In this document: piece after piece, positions 18,587 through 27,534 of the stretch
How positions within the stretch are numbered: the stretch's first letter is position 1
How the letters are laid out: every line of letters starts with the position of its first letter
NCBI GenBank assembly: GCA_904419955.1
Contig: CAJFTO010000002.1
Coordinates: 144,982 to 208,981 of the forward strand
Direction of reading: 5' to 3'
Length of the DNA stretch: 64,000 bases
Origin: Candidatus Roslinia caecavium
GTDB taxonomy: Bacteria; Bacillota; Clostridia; Monoglobales; Monoglobaceae
The notes under the pieces: model-generated
Databases searched by the model: none
Seen by the model: only the letters and a program-made list of their open reading frames with translations
Told to the model about the DNA's origin: nothing
Translations under genes and position numbers: made by a program

Positions 18587-19348
18587 TTATTTCGACTTTA
18601 ATTCGTTATATAAATTCTCGATTTCCTCTTTTGATTTTATGCTCAGGAACGAGAACGGCTTTGTAAGCGACTTTTCTATCAGTTCAAGCCCCTTTTCTTT
18701 CTCGCCCAGCTCGATCAAGACCTCGCCGTAACCGTAATAAGCTTCGGGAAAACGCGGCTCGGGATCCCTTGAAAGCAGTTCCTCGTAGACTTCCGCCGCC
18801 TTCTTCAGATCGCCGGTAAGCGCGTAGCTCTCCGCCAGGTTATCTACTATTATATTGTCGTCCGAGTTGTAGTCGTAGGCTTCGAGATTAAACTCCAGCG
18901 CCTTTTCGTACTCGCCCGCCAGGTTATACATTATGCCTAAGTTTTGGTAGATCGTCGTGGTCTTGTAATCGTCCTCGTAAACCTCCTCGAGCAGCTCGAC
19001 GGCGGTCTCTATATCGTCTTCCTTCCACGCCAGCAGAGCCTTGAGCGATTTTATACGATATTTGTCGGCAGTTTTCGGTCTCGCGAGGTTATCCGCCAGG
19101 TTGAACGCCTTGCGCGCCGCGTCCAGCTCGCCGCAGCGGAGGCAGTTATAGCCGTAGAGTATTTTGTTGCCGAGGTTTAGATTTCCTATCTTATCGGCTA
19201 CGTTGAATATCTTCAGCGCGCCGAAGTAATCGCCCTTGCTGTACTTATATTTAGCGAACAGCGCGACGATATTCGCGCGTTTTACTACTATTATAATAAG
19301 TACGATTATCAGTATCCATCTCCATATCGGAACTCCGAACAGTGTCAT
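18587..19348 (-). CDS. Membrane-anchored tetratricopeptide-repeat protein
   Basis: The 253-residue protein has one N-terminal membrane helix (about residues 9-23, WILIIVLIIIVV) followed by a soluble series of about five TPR-like helix pairs, for example YQNLGIMYNLAGEYEKALEF and EAYYGYGEVLIELGEKEKGL. TPR arrays are protein-binding scaffolds; the partner is not indicated. Orientation of the helix and lack of a cleavage site put the repeats most likely in the cytoplasm. It starts after GGAGAAAGAGTC and is monocistronic as far as can be seen, 282 nt downstream of asnS. Confidence 0.8.
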   Translation of the reverse strand: MTLFGVPIWRWILIIVLIIIVVKRANIVALFAKYKYSKGDYFGALKIFNVADKIGNLNLGNKILYGYNCLRCGELDAARKAFNLADNLARPKTADKYRIKSLKALLAWKEDDIETAVELLEEVYEDDYKTTTIYQNLGIMYNLAGEYEKALEFNLEAYDYNSDDNIIVDNLAESYALTGDLKKAAEVYEELLSRDPEPRFPEAYYGYGEVLIELGEKEKGLELIEKSLTKPFSFLSIKSKEEIENLYNELKSK

Positions 19349-19630
19349 GACTCTTTCTCCTTATATATTTTTTATTTGGCGGCCCGCTCCCGTCTCCCGC
19401 CGGTCCGCGTCCTGGCGTCCCGGGCTTTTTATCCGCCGCTGCGCCAGGACTAACTCCCGGAGCGTAAAACGCCGCCTTATATTTTTCTATAGATCCGCGC
19501 GGGTCTTTCTATCCGCGATCCCCGCGCCGCAAGCTTGATCCATAAAAATTTTCGCCGCCGCGCTTTTTATCCGCAAAGCAGAATTTTACTCAGCCCGCAA
19601 AACGCGCTCCGCACGGGATATATCCTCGCA

Positions 19631-21031
19631 CTAATACATGCTCCCCGCGCATCTGGGATATGGCAGTACGTCGCGGATGTTTGAGACTCCGGTTATATAC
19701 ATAATAAACCGCTCGAAGCCCAGACCGAAGCCCGCGTGCTTTGTTCCGCCGTAGCGGCGCAGGTCGAGATAACGCTTGTAATCGTCCCGGCTGAGACCGA
19801 GCTTGTCCATGCGCGAGAGCAGTATATCCAGCCGCTCCTCTCTCTGGCTACCGCCTATGATCTCGCCTATCCCCGGGACCAGGCAATCCATCGCCGCGAC
19901 GGTTTTGTTATCGTCGTTCATGCGCATATAAAACGCTTTGATCTCTTTCGGGTAGTCGGTCACGAAGACGGGCTTTTTAAATACGTTTTCCGTCAAGTAC
20001 CTCTCGTGCTCGGTCTGAAGATCCATACCCCACTCGACCGGATACTTAAACTCGGCGCCGCTGTTTTTGAGTATTTCGACCGCTTCGGTGTAGGTTATTC
20101 TCCCGAACTCGCTGCAAAGCAGATTATTCAGACGCTCTAAGAGACCGTGGTCCATGAATTTATTAAAAAATTCCATCTCGTCCGGAGCCTGGTTTAATAT
20201 ACTCTCTATCAAATACTTAAGCATATCCTCGGCGAGCCGCATGTCGTCTTCAAGATCCGCGAACGCTATCTCCGGCTCTACCATCCAGAACTCCGCGGCG
20301 TGTCTCGCGGTGTTTGAATTCTCCGCCCTGAACGTGGGGCCGAAGGTATATATATCCCCGAACGCCATTGCGAATTCCTCGCCCTCGAGCTGACCGCTCA
20401 CCGTCAGGTTGGCCGGGCGCGAAAAGAAGTCCTTTGAATAGTCGACCTCTCCGCCCTTCAGAAGCGGTATATCGGAAAGATCCAATGTCGAGACCCTAAA
20501 CATCTCGCCGGCTCCCTCGCAGTCGCTCCCGGTTATTATCGGCGTGTGGGCGTATACGAACCCCCTGTCCGCAAAGAAACGGTGAATGTTCTGCGCGGCC
20601 AGAGACCGCACTCTGAACACCGCCGAGAACGTGTTTGTTCTGGCGCGAAGATGGGGTATGGTTCGCAGATACTCGAAGCTGTGGCGCTTTTTCTGTAGCG
20701 GATAGTCGGGGGCGCTCGCGCCCTCTATCGAAGCGCGCTCGGCCTTCAGTTCGAACGGCTGTTTTGAATCCGGCGTCAGAGCTACCAAGCCGTCGACGCG
20801 GAGCGACGCGCCCACGTTCAGCTTAGACAGCTCCAAAAAGTTGTCGAGCCGGCTTTTTTCCACGACGACCTGAAGATTTTTAAAACAGGATCCGTCGTTT
20901 AGCTCGATAAAACCGAACTCCTTAGACATGCGCTTCGATCGGATCCAGCCGTTTACATTAACCCGGTCTTCGCCGCCGATCGCGGAATTATCAGAATCTT
21001 TAAGGTTGTCGTACAGCGTCTTGATTTTCAT
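19631..21031 (-). CDS. asnS: Asparaginyl-tRNA synthetase
   Basis: A class IIb aminoacyl-tRNA synthetase that charges tRNA-Asn in the cytoplasm. At 466 residues it has the usual length: an N-terminal OB fold (about 20-110, [23 protein letters not shown]), then the catalytic domain with motif 1 ([15 protein letters not shown]), motif 2 ([21 protein letters not shown] region) and motif 3 ([13 protein letters not shown] near the end). The C-terminus RDVLPYPRC is characteristic of AsnRS rather than AspRS, which has an insertion domain absent here. It starts after GGAGGTATAACA, 16 nt behind the GNAT gene, so the two form an operon. Confidence 0.96.
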   Translation of the reverse strand: MKIKTLYDNLKDSDNSAIGGEDRVNVNGWIRSKRMSKEFGFIELNDGSCFKNLQVVVEKSRLDNFLELSKLNVGASLRVDGLVALTPDSKQPFELKAERASIEGASAPDYPLQKKRHSFEYLRTIPHLRARTNTFSAVFRVRSLAAQNIHRFFADRGFVYAHTPIITGSDCEGAGEMFRVSTLDLSDIPLLKGGEVDYSKDFFSRPANLTVSGQLEGEEFAMAFGDIYTFGPTFRAENSNTARHAAEFWMVEPEIAFADLEDDMRLAEDMLKYLIESILNQAPDEMEFFNKFMDHGLLERLNNLLCSEFGRITYTEAVEILKNSGAEFKYPVEWGMDLQTEHERYLTENVFKKPVFVTDYPKEIKAFYMRMNDDNKTVAAMDCLVPGIGEIIGGSQREERLDILLSRMDKLGLSRDDYKRYLDLRRYGGTKHAGFGLGFERFIMYITGVSNIRDVLPYPRCAGSMY

Positions 21032-21047
21032 TGTTATACCTCCGGCC

Positions 21048-21530
21048 TCAGTCGTATACTTTGATAAGCTCGGCGCGTGGATAGCCGCGGCTCTCCTCTA
21101 CCGATTTTATGTAAAAGCCTCTGCCGTAATAAAAACGTATGAGCGGGGTCACGTGCGAACCTGTATGGAGTCTCAGTATCTTTATGTTGTTCTGACGCAT
21201 CGTCTTATCGACGACGCTCATAAGTATCTTTCCTATACCGTTGTTCCGCTGCGTCGATTTGACCGCGAACCTGCTCAGGTACGCTTCCCCGTCGCCGAGC
21301 AGCTCGACGCGCACCGCGCCGACCGGTTCCGAGTCTATAAACACAACGTACACTTCTTTTGTCTCTATATCGTTTTTGACGTCGTCGTACGTCTCGTTGA
21401 GCGCCTCGATATCGTAGTCGAGACCCGCCATTTCACAATATTTCAAAAACGCGTCCTTGGTTATTTTTATTATTGCCGGGATATCCTCCACAGTCGCGCG
21501 TTTTACCTCAAAAGCGTAAAGCTTATCCAA
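21048..21530 (-). CDS. GNAT-family N-acetyltransferase
   Basis: The 160-residue protein has the GNAT fold, with the acetyl-CoA pyrophosphate-binding segment [16 protein letters not shown] (near residue 95-110) and the preceding beta strand [16 protein letters not shown]. The start is a TTG at 21530 preceded by AGGTGAATAATA. The substrate cannot be told from sequence; GNATs of this size act on amines of small molecules, ribosomal proteins or antibiotics. It precedes asnS by 16 nt and is probably co-transcribed with it, but no functional link is known. Confidence 0.85.
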   Translation of the reverse strand: MDKLYAFEVKRATVEDIPAIIKITKDAFLKYCEMAGLDYDIEALNETYDDVKNDIETKEVYVVFIDSEPVGAVRVELLGDGEAYLSRFAVKSTQRNNGIGKILMSVVDKTMRQNNIKILRLHTGSHVTPLIRFYYGRGFYIKSVEESRGYPRAELIKVYD

Positions 21531-21693
21531 TATTATTCACCTGCCAAATTATGTCTTGATATTCTACGCCGCCGGTTATTTGCCGCAGTATTCTCTTCCG
21601 GCCGCAAATATCCGCCGAGCAAAGCCGCTTGAATCTTTTCTAAACCCTCGCCGGCCGCGCGGGCTTGATTCGGGATAATCGCATTCGCTCCCG

Positions 21694-22611
21694 TTATATC
21701 ATCAAAAGCGCCATGACAGCTTTTTGAGCGTGAAGTCTGTTTTCCGCTTCGTCGAACACCACGCTTCTCGGTCCGTCGATCACGTCTTCTGTGACCTCGT
21801 AGCCCCTGTATGCCGGCAGGCAGTGGATGAATATGCTGTCCTCCTTGGATTTTCCGAACAGCTCCGAGTTCACCTGATAATCCTTAAACACCTTTACGCG
21901 CTCCGCCTTTTCAGCCTCCCGACCCATGCTTACCCATGTGTCGGTGCAGACCACGTCCGCGCCGGTCACCGCTTCTACGGGGTCGTTGGTTATTATTATT
22001 TCAGCGCCTGTCTCCTTAGCGTCGTCTTTGGCGTTAGCCACTACCTCTTCGTTGCACTCGTAGCCCTTGGGCGTAGCGACGCTCATATCCATACCCGCTT
22101 TGGCGCAGGCGTAGAGCAGCGAATGAGCGACGTTATTGCCGTCTCCGACGTACGCGAGCTTAAGACCGCGCAGTTTGCCTTTGTGCTCGTATACCGTAAG
22201 CAGGTCGGCGAGCGCCTGACACGGATGCAGAAGATCGGTGAGACCGTTTATCACCGGAACGGAACCGTACTTCGCAAGGTCTAATACGTCCTGATGCGCG
22301 TACGTTCTGATCATTATACCGTCTACGAATCTGCTCATCACGTTGGCGGTATCGTATATACTCTCCCCTCTGCCGAGCTGCATATCGTTTGCGCTCAGAA
22401 ACATCGGGTGTCCGCCGAGCTGGTACATTCCGACCTCGAACGAGATCCTCGTTCTTGTCGAAGACTTGGTAAATATCATTCCAAGCGTCTTTCCCTTTAA
22501 TATATGATGAGTCTTGCCCTCTTTCGTCTCTCTTTTGAGCTTTTGAGCCAGCGCGAGGATCTGATTAAACTCCTCGCAGGTTATATCATGTATACTTATC
22601 AAATGCTTCAT
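21694..22611 (-). CDS. argF: Ornithine carbamoyltransferase
   Basis: It joins carbamoyl phosphate and ornithine to citrulline in arginine synthesis (or the reverse in arginine breakdown). The 305-residue protein carries the carbamoyl-phosphate motif SSTRTR (residues 50-55), the HPCQALADLLT segment and the ornithine-binding HCLPAYRG motif near residue 264, plus DTWVSMG, which together mark OTCase. It lies 43 nt after argD; with an acetylornithine aminotransferase as partner and no arcA or arcC nearby, an anabolic role is favoured. It starts after CAGGAGGAATATATA. Confidence 0.95.
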   Translation of the reverse strand: MKHLISIHDITCEEFNQILALAQKLKRETKEGKTHHILKGKTLGMIFTKSSTRTRISFEVGMYQLGGHPMFLSANDMQLGRGESIYDTANVMSRFVDGIMIRTYAHQDVLDLAKYGSVPVINGLTDLLHPCQALADLLTVYEHKGKLRGLKLAYVGDGNNVAHSLLYACAKAGMDMSVATPKGYECNEEVVANAKDDAKETGAEIIITNDPVEAVTGADVVCTDTWVSMGREAEKAERVKVFKDYQVNSELFGKSKEDSIFIHCLPAYRGYEVTEDVIDGPRSVVFDEAENRLHAQKAVMALLMI

Positions 22612-22654
22612 TATATATTCCTCCTGAATTTAAATTAATTTATAATATTATAGT

Positions 22655-23866
22655 TCAATATTCTTTTAATATACCGCCGAGGCAGGCTGCCAGCCCGTCT
22701 ATATCCGCCTTGGTAACGACCAGCGGCGGAACCAATCTGAGCGTCCTGTCTCCGATCGCCCCAACGAGATACCCGCTTTCAAACAGTTTATTATTTACCT
22801 CTTTGGCGACAGGCTCGCTAAACTCCAAGCCCTGCATCAACCCGGCGCCCCTGACTTCTTTGACGATCGTATGATTCGCCTTCAGTTCATTCAGTTTTTC
22901 CTCGAAATATTCGCCGGTCTCTTCGGCGTGTTTTAGCAGCCCTTTATTCAGCAACTTATCCAAAACTACCAATCCCGCTCTGGTCGACAGCGGATTGCCG
23001 CCGAACGTAGTCCCGTGATCGCCGGGTTTGAACGCGTCCGCAATTTTCTCTTTCGCCGCGAATGCTCCAATCGGAACGCCTCCGCCGAGACCTTTAGCCA
23101 TGGTGAATATATCCGGCTCTATCCCGTAACGCTCATATGCGAACAGCTTTCCCGTCCTTCCTACGCCGGTCTGGACCTCGTCTACGATCAAAACTATATC
23201 GTTCTCGTCGCATATGCGTCTTACCTCATGGACGAACTCCTTGCTCAGCGGATGCACGCCGCTCTCGCCCTGGATGAGTTCGAGTATTATTCCCGCCGTC
23301 TTATCGTTTACCGCGTTTTTCAGCCCCTCTATATCGTCTCTCTCAATATGCACGAACTTTTCCAAAAGCGGCAAATACGGCTTCTGATATTTAGGCTGTC
23401 CCGTAGCCGCCACGGTCGCGAGCGTTCTGCCGTGGAACGAGTCCAAAAGCGTTACAAACTCGCGTCTTTCGGGTCTGCCGCAGATAAGCTGGTATTTTTT
23501 GGCGAGCTTTATCGCGCCCTCGTTCGCCTCGGCGCCCGTATTCGCAAAGAACACTCTGTCCGCGCAGGTGTTTTCTACCAGCTCCTTTGCGAGACGCGCT
23601 TGATTTTCCACATAGTACACGCTCGACGTGTGGATCAAATTATCTATCTGCTCCTTAAGAGCCGAAGTGAATTCCTCGTCACCGTAGCCGAGCGAATTTA
23701 CCGCTATCCCGGCGAAAAAGTCCTTATATACCTTTCCGTCGGTCGCGGTGAGTTCTATCCCCTTTCCGCTCACAAAGCAGACCGGTATACGGTCTCCGAA
23801 GGTATTCATATAGTATTTCTTATCAAGAGCTATTACCTCGTTTAATCCTAAATGTTTATTCTCCAT
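22655..23866 (-). CDS. argD: Acetylornithine aminotransferase
   Basis: A class-III pyridoxal-phosphate aminotransferase that converts N-acetylglutamate semialdehyde to N-acetylornithine. At 403 residues it has the family length, with VFFANTGAEANEGAIKLAKK (phosphate-binding region), IVDEVQTGVGRTGK and the PLP lysine in TMAKGLGGGVPIGAF. It is the first gene of the argD-argF pair. Close relatives include ornithine aminotransferase, but the arg neighbour supports ArgD. It starts after GGAGATATACGA. No ARG-box operator was convincingly identified. Confidence 0.93.
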   Translation of the reverse strand: MENKHLGLNEVIALDKKYYMNTFGDRIPVCFVSGKGIELTATDGKVYKDFFAGIAVNSLGYGDEEFTSALKEQIDNLIHTSSVYYVENQARLAKELVENTCADRVFFANTGAEANEGAIKLAKKYQLICGRPERREFVTLLDSFHGRTLATVAATGQPKYQKPYLPLLEKFVHIERDDIEGLKNAVNDKTAGIILELIQGESGVHPLSKEFVHEVRRICDENDIVLIVDEVQTGVGRTGKLFAYERYGIEPDIFTMAKGLGGGVPIGAFAAKEKIADAFKPGDHGTTFGGNPLSTRAGLVVLDKLLNKGLLKHAEETGEYFEEKLNELKANHTIVKEVRGAGLMQGLEFSEPVAKEVNNKLFESGYLVGAIGDRTLRLVPPLVVTKADIDGLAACLGGILKEY

Positions 23867-23913
23867 TCGTATATCTCCGTTTCGACTTAATTTTTATAGC
23901 GTATATCTTATAA

Positions 23914-23955
23914 AACCAAAAAAGCGGAACAGACGCCAAGGTCTTGCTCCGCTTT
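23914..23955 (-). terminator. Rho-independent terminator of the rpmH-jag operon
   Basis: AAAGCGGA (23921-23928) and TCCGCTTT (23948-23955) pair, extended past a mismatch; the minus strand continues TTTTTTGGTTTTAT. It lies about 85 nt after the jag stop and separates the operon from argD. Confidence 0.88.
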
Positions 23956-24038
23956 CGACTCAGTTTATTATGCGACGGCCGGGAAAATTCCCATAAAACT
24001 TTTTTCAATCCGTCAATGTTTAAAACTTAAAGTCCATG

Positions 24039-25007
24039 CTATCTGTTCAGCGCAACAACGACCCTTCTGTTTGGCTCCTCGCCAATACTGTAGGTTCTTA
24101 CATCTTCGCTATTTTGAAGCGCCGCATGGATAATTCTTCTTTCATTCGGCGACATGGGCTCTAAAGTTACCGACTTTCTTTCGCGCAGAACCTTGCGCTC
24201 TAAACTGCGAGCAAGCTTAACGAGGGTTTCCTCCCTCTTGCTTCTGTAACCTTCGGTGTCTATATTTACCTTTATGTAGGAATTGTTCGGCTTGTTTACA
24301 TACAGACCCGTAAGGTACTGAACCGCGTCAAGCGTATCGCCGCGCTTGCCGATCAGCAGCCCCATTCTCGAACCGCTTACGTCGACGTCGATCGCAGTCC
24401 CGCCGTTCTTAACGTCAACCTTGGCGTCTTCTAACCCCATCTTATGAACCAGCTCGGTTACAAAATACTCCGCGTCCTTAAGCGACTGCTCGGTAACCTC
24501 TCTGTCCTTTTTATCGTGCGCCGCCGGCTTGGGATTTGCCGCTGGCGCGGCCTCTGCAACGGCTTCCGCCGCCGGTTTAGCCTTTGGACGATCTTGACTT
24601 TCACGGCGCGGCTTCGGCGCGCCTTCGGCCGTATCCTGAGTTCTCTTCTCTCCGCCGGCCGCCTTTTTTGGGGCTTCTCTGCGCTCTTTATTATCCGAAC
24701 CGGACGTCCGCTCCTCGCGGGCCGACGCGTCTCTGTTCGTTTTTCTCGAATTATCCATCTCGGCTTTTCTCTCGCGCATTTCTCGTCGTTTGCTGCGCTC
24801 GGCTTTGAGACGTTCTTCCTCTTCCGCCTCTTTCGTGACCCAAGCCGAGATTATGACCTCTTTGCCCAGCAATAAGCCCAGAAGACCTTTGCCGACCTCG
24901 CGTTCGACAGTATACGACAGCTCGTCTACAGATACGCCAAACTCCTTTGCCGCGAGCTCTAACGCTTCTTCTCTACTTTTTGCGTTTTTTTCTATTTTTC
25001 TTGGCAT
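24039..25007 (-). CDS. jag: Jag/KhpB RNA-binding protein
   Basis: A cytoplasmic RNA-binding protein (Jag, also KhpB or EloR) connected with cell elongation and division in other Bacillota. The 322-residue sequence shows the Jag-N domain (about 1-55, EALELAAKEFGVSVDELSYTV), a long disordered Lys/Glu/Ala/Pro linker (about 60-170), a KH domain (about 175-255, with the GKRGDTLDAVQYL loop) and a C-terminal R3H domain (MSPNERRIIHAAL). It starts within the end of yidC (35-nt overlap) with GGAGAGATACTTA before the ATG, so translation is coupled. The linker is long for the family. Confidence 0.95.
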   Translation of the reverse strand: MPRKIEKNAKSREEALELAAKEFGVSVDELSYTVEREVGKGLLGLLLGKEVIISAWVTKEAEEEERLKAERSKRREMRERKAEMDNSRKTNRDASAREERTSGSDNKERREAPKKAAGGEKRTQDTAEGAPKPRRESQDRPKAKPAAEAVAEAAPAANPKPAAHDKKDREVTEQSLKDAEYFVTELVHKMGLEDAKVDVKNGGTAIDVDVSGSRMGLLIGKRGDTLDAVQYLTGLYVNKPNNSYIKVNIDTEGYRSKREETLVKLARSLERKVLRERKSVTLEPMSPNERRIIHAALQNSEDVRTYSIGEEPNRRVVVALNR

Positions 25008-26004
25008 TAAGTATCTCTCCTTCTATCTCCTCATCGCTTATATCGACCGACGCAAACTTCGTTATTACGACCTGCTGAATTATCTGTATAACGTTGCTCA
25101 AAACCCAATAAAAACCTATCGCCGCCGGCAGCGTAAACGCGATCCACGCCGAGAATATCGGCATGATTATCATCATTGTTTTCATAGGATTCGCCTTTTC
25201 AACGCCGTTCTCGTCAACCTGAGGCTGCTGCTGAGGCTGCAGAGCCTGACTGATCTTCGAAGATACGTACGCGCTCACGCCGGAGAGTATGGCAATAAGC
25301 CAAAGTCCTACCGTACCCCAGCCGAAGTTCTCTGGGATGTTTCCCGTTATCAATCCGACTATCGACCACAGATTCGGCGTCTGAGACAGATCTATACCCA
25401 AAAAGTCGAAGTTCAGTACAAGTATATTCCTTCCCATCTCGGTGATCCACGGACTGTTCATAACGTCGGGATAATCCTGCAGGAACCTGGCCACCTGTAT
25501 CTCGTACATACCAAAATTACTGTAGTTGGCGTCTCTGAATACGTTGAAGCCCTCTATGTTCATCGAAGACAGCAGCGCGTTTACCGCGTCCGGGTTTGTC
25601 GCCGAAAAATCCTCGATAGCGTTGATGGCTCTCCAAACCTCGTCGCCTCCGAATCCCATTATATACACCATCGGCTGTCTTACTACCCAGTACAGCGCGA
25701 GCAGTATAGGCAACTGAATAAGAAGAGGCAGACAACCGCTCATCGGATTTATCTTATACTTCTGATAAAGCTTCATTGTCTCCTGGTTCAATTTTTCTTT
25801 ATCGTTTCCGTATTTCTGCTGCAACTCGTTCAAGAGCGGCTGAAGTTTCTGGGTTTTCATCATCGACTTCTGCTGCTTGAGCGTCAAAGGAAACAATATC
25901 GCTTTAACGATTATAGTAAAAAGTATCAGCGCAACGCCGTAGTTGCTGCAAATCATATACATTAATTTCAGGACCCAACCGAGTCCCATCATTATATAGG
26001 ACAA
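24973..26004 (-). CDS. yidC: YidC/OxaI-family membrane protein insertase
   Basis: An insertase that places membrane proteins such as ATP synthase subunits a and c into the cytoplasmic membrane. The roughly 343-residue protein has the short Gram-positive form: TM1 near residues 15-40, a cytosolic helical hairpin (MMKTQKLQPLLNELQQKYG), then TM2-TM5 (NPMSGCLPLLIQLPILLALY) and a basic tail (KKNRKKRKK). I choose the TTG at 26004 because AGGAGGGCGTGAG places it at normal spacing; the GTG at 26010 would be too close. There is no lipobox. The gene overlaps jag by 35 nt. Confidence 0.94.
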   Translation of the reverse strand: MSYIMMGLGWVLKLMYMICSNYGVALILFTIIVKAILFPLTLKQQKSMMKTQKLQPLLNELQQKYGNDKEKLNQETMKLYQKYKINPMSGCLPLLIQLPILLALYWVVRQPMVYIMGFGGDEVWRAINAIEDFSATNPDAVNALLSSMNIEGFNVFRDANYSNFGMYEIQVARFLQDYPDVMNSPWITEMGRNILVLNFDFLGIDLSQTPNLWSIVGLITGNIPENFGWGTVGLWLIAILSGVSAYVSSKISQALQPQQQPQVDENGVEKANPMKTMMIIMPIFSAWIAFTLPAAIGFYWVLSNVIQIIQQVVITKFASVDISDEEIEGEILNAKKNRKKRKK

Positions 26005-26117
26005 ACTCACGCCCTCCTGTCTTGAGTGTGTTAAATCAAAAAATCATATCTTAATATGAATCTTCCGCCCGGACGCGCCTGTGAAAACGCTGAGCTCGAT
26101 CCTTTATTCTTCCGGAT

Positions 26118-26354
26118 CTACGGAAAATCTATACCTCCGTCGGAAAACGGATTGCATCTGAGTATTCGCCAGATCGCCTTAAGCAGACCTTTAAATACTC
26201 CGTATTTTTTTATCGCAAGAATAGCGTACTGCGAACAACTTGGATAAAAACGACAGCAGGGACGCTTGAGCGGTGAAATATACCTTTGATATAATTTTAT
26301 CGCTCCTATAAGCGCCGTTTTTCCAAAACGGCTCAGGCCGTCTAACAGCTTCAT
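26118..26354 (-). CDS. yidD: Membrane protein insertion efficiency factor YidD
   Basis: A 78-residue membrane-associated protein that assists YidC-dependent insertion. It has the invariant core of the family: [22 protein letters not shown] with its three cysteines, and [14 protein letters not shown] at the end. It lies between rnpA and yidC, the normal position in bacteria, with spacings of 80 and about 110 nt. The ribosome-binding site is GAGGCGAT. Confidence 0.95.
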   Translation of the reverse strand: MKLLDGLSRFGKTALIGAIKLYQRYISPLKRPCCRFYPSCSQYAILAIKKYGVFKGLLKAIWRILRCNPFSDGGIDFP

Positions 26355-26434
26355 ATCGCCTCATCCCGCTTTCTAACGGTTTTTCTGTAAAAATCGAATC
26401 CCTCAAATAACCCGTATCTCCGTACCGAATATTC

Positions 26435-26776
26435 TCAGTCCGCTTTAAGTACGTCTAATTTCCTAAGCCCGTTTAAAAAGCTTCTCTCAAGCGCCGGGGC
26501 TTTAAACTTCACCGCCGCGGCGCGAAGTACTATAACAAAATCGTAACCCGGCTTTATTTTAGTCGAATGTTTTCTAAACAGCTCTCTGAGCCGACGCTTC
26601 GCCCTGTTTCTCTGCACGGCGCCGCCGACCTTCTTCCCGGCGGTCAATCCGAGCCTTACGCGTTTGCCTTTGCTCCTGACAACGTATATAACGAACGCCG
26701 GAGCTACGACGCTTGCGCCCCTGCGGTAAATGTATCTAAACTCCGCGGGCTTCTTTAAACTGGTTATCTTGCTCAT
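26435..26776 (-). CDS. rnpA: Ribonuclease P protein component
   Basis: The protein subunit of RNase P, which binds the precursor-tRNA leader and the catalytic RNA. It is 113 residues long with the central signature VQRNRAKRRLRELFR (RNR motif, about 54-69) and the N-terminal aromatic FRYIYRRG substrate-binding face. It follows rpmH by about 210 nt, which include an intervening hairpin. The ribosome-binding site is AAAAGGACGG. Confidence 0.95.
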   Translation of the reverse strand: MSKITSLKKPAEFRYIYRRGASVVAPAFVIYVVRSKGKRVRLGLTAGKKVGGAVQRNRAKRRLRELFRKHSTKIKPGYDFVIVLRAAAVKFKAPALERSFLNGLRKLDVLKAD

Positions 26777-26949
26777 ATAACCGTCCTTTTCCTTTCATAT
26801 AAAACGCGCGGCTCGCTCGCCGGCGCGGAGCCGGGATTTCCGATCCAAGCCCTACGCATAGGTTAATACGTCCGCCGGATCCGCGAAAGGGTTTCTACGC
26901 CGTCCGAGTCCGGCCGCCCGATAAGCCGAGTATTCGCCCAAATAAGGCA

Positions 26950-26975
26950 AAAGACGCCCGTAATACGGCGTCTTT
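26950..26975 (-). terminator. Hairpin between rpmH and rnpA
   Basis: AAAGACGCC and GGCGTCTTT form a 9-bp stem with an 8-nt loop; on the minus strand it ends in TTTTGCC. The short tail suggests partial termination, letting rpmH be made in excess over rnpA. Confidence 0.65.
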
Positions 26976-26986
26976 AAAATACTATA

Positions 26987-27121
26987 CTATGCCGAGAGTC
27001 TCTTTCTGCCTTTAAGTCTTCTTCTCGCCAATACTTTACGGCCGTTCTTTGTGCTCATTCTTTTTCTGAAGCCATGAACCTTAGATCTATGTCTTTTTTT
27101 AGGCTGATATGTTCTTAACAT
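26987..27121 (-). CDS. rpmH: 50S ribosomal protein L34
   Basis: A 44-residue, very basic ribosomal protein. The translation begins [18 protein letters not shown] and ends [11 protein letters not shown], the exact family pattern and length. The ribosome-binding site is GAAGGAGGGATATAG. It is the first gene of the rpmH-rnpA-yidD-yidC-jag block and is divergent from dnaA, the classical arrangement at bacterial origins. Confidence 0.97.
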   Translation of the reverse strand: MLRTYQPKKRHRSKVHGFRKRMSTKNGRKVLARRRLKGRKRLSA

Positions 27122-27184
27122 CTATATCCCTCCTTCTACAAGTTCAATATACAAATTGATTTACTCACATAAAAAATCTAATAT

Positions 27185-27213
27185 ATTCTATCACGCCGAA
27201 AAGCTGTTGTCAA
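27185..27213 (-). promoter_or_regulatory. Promoter of rpmH
   Basis: Minus-strand TTGACA (27213-27208), 17-nt spacer and TAGAAT (27190-27185); the leader to rpmH is about 60 nt. Confidence 0.75.
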
Positions 27214-27404
27214 GCCTATTTTTTACAGAATAGCTTAATTAGAAAATTTTTTTACATTCTATTAAAAAATTTTTTCAACCAAAATTCAAATATGTTGTTG
27301 TACGATAAATTTTTAATATCTATATTTAGTTATTTGTCTTTTATTACAAATTTTTGGCGCTAAAATTTATTTGTTTTTATGTTGAAATGTAAAATAAATT
27401 CTGT
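27214..27404. other. Candidate replication origin (AT-rich rpmH-dnaA intergenic region)
   Basis: The gap between divergent rpmH and dnaA is strongly AT-rich, with long A and T runs that could serve as an unwinding element. I found no exact TTATCCACA DnaA box; the closest is GTTATCAAC at 27437. Gene position and the strand switch support oriC here; the box pattern does not. Confidence 0.4.
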
Positions 27405-27410
27405 TAAAAT
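27382..27410 (+). promoter_or_regulatory. Promoter of dnaA
   Basis: TTGAAA (27382-27387), 17-nt spacer and TAAAAT (27405-27410). The predicted transcript start near 27417 leaves a leader of about 118 nt to the TTG start, which excludes the in-frame ATG at 27379 as the translation start. Confidence 0.7.
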
Positions 27411-27534
27411 AGTAGAAAGATTATGTGCGAAACGGCAGGTTATCAACTTTTTTACGGCGTTTGACGGGTGTTTATGCCCAGAACACCCTTTTTTAGCTTT
27501 GCCATTTCGCTTGAAAATAGGAGAGAATACAGAA

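Noticed and set aside
19409..19450. Terminator after asnS (GTCCTGGCG...CGCCAGGAC)
   Set aside because: The 9-bp inverted repeat is real, but the 24-nt loop and the lack of a T-run make it a weak terminator candidate, so I did not list it.
27379..27534. N-terminal extension of dnaA starting at the ATG at 27379
   Set aside because: The ATG lies upstream of or within the predicted promoter, and DnaA homologues begin at the sequence encoded from the TTG at 27535, which has a good ribosome-binding site.
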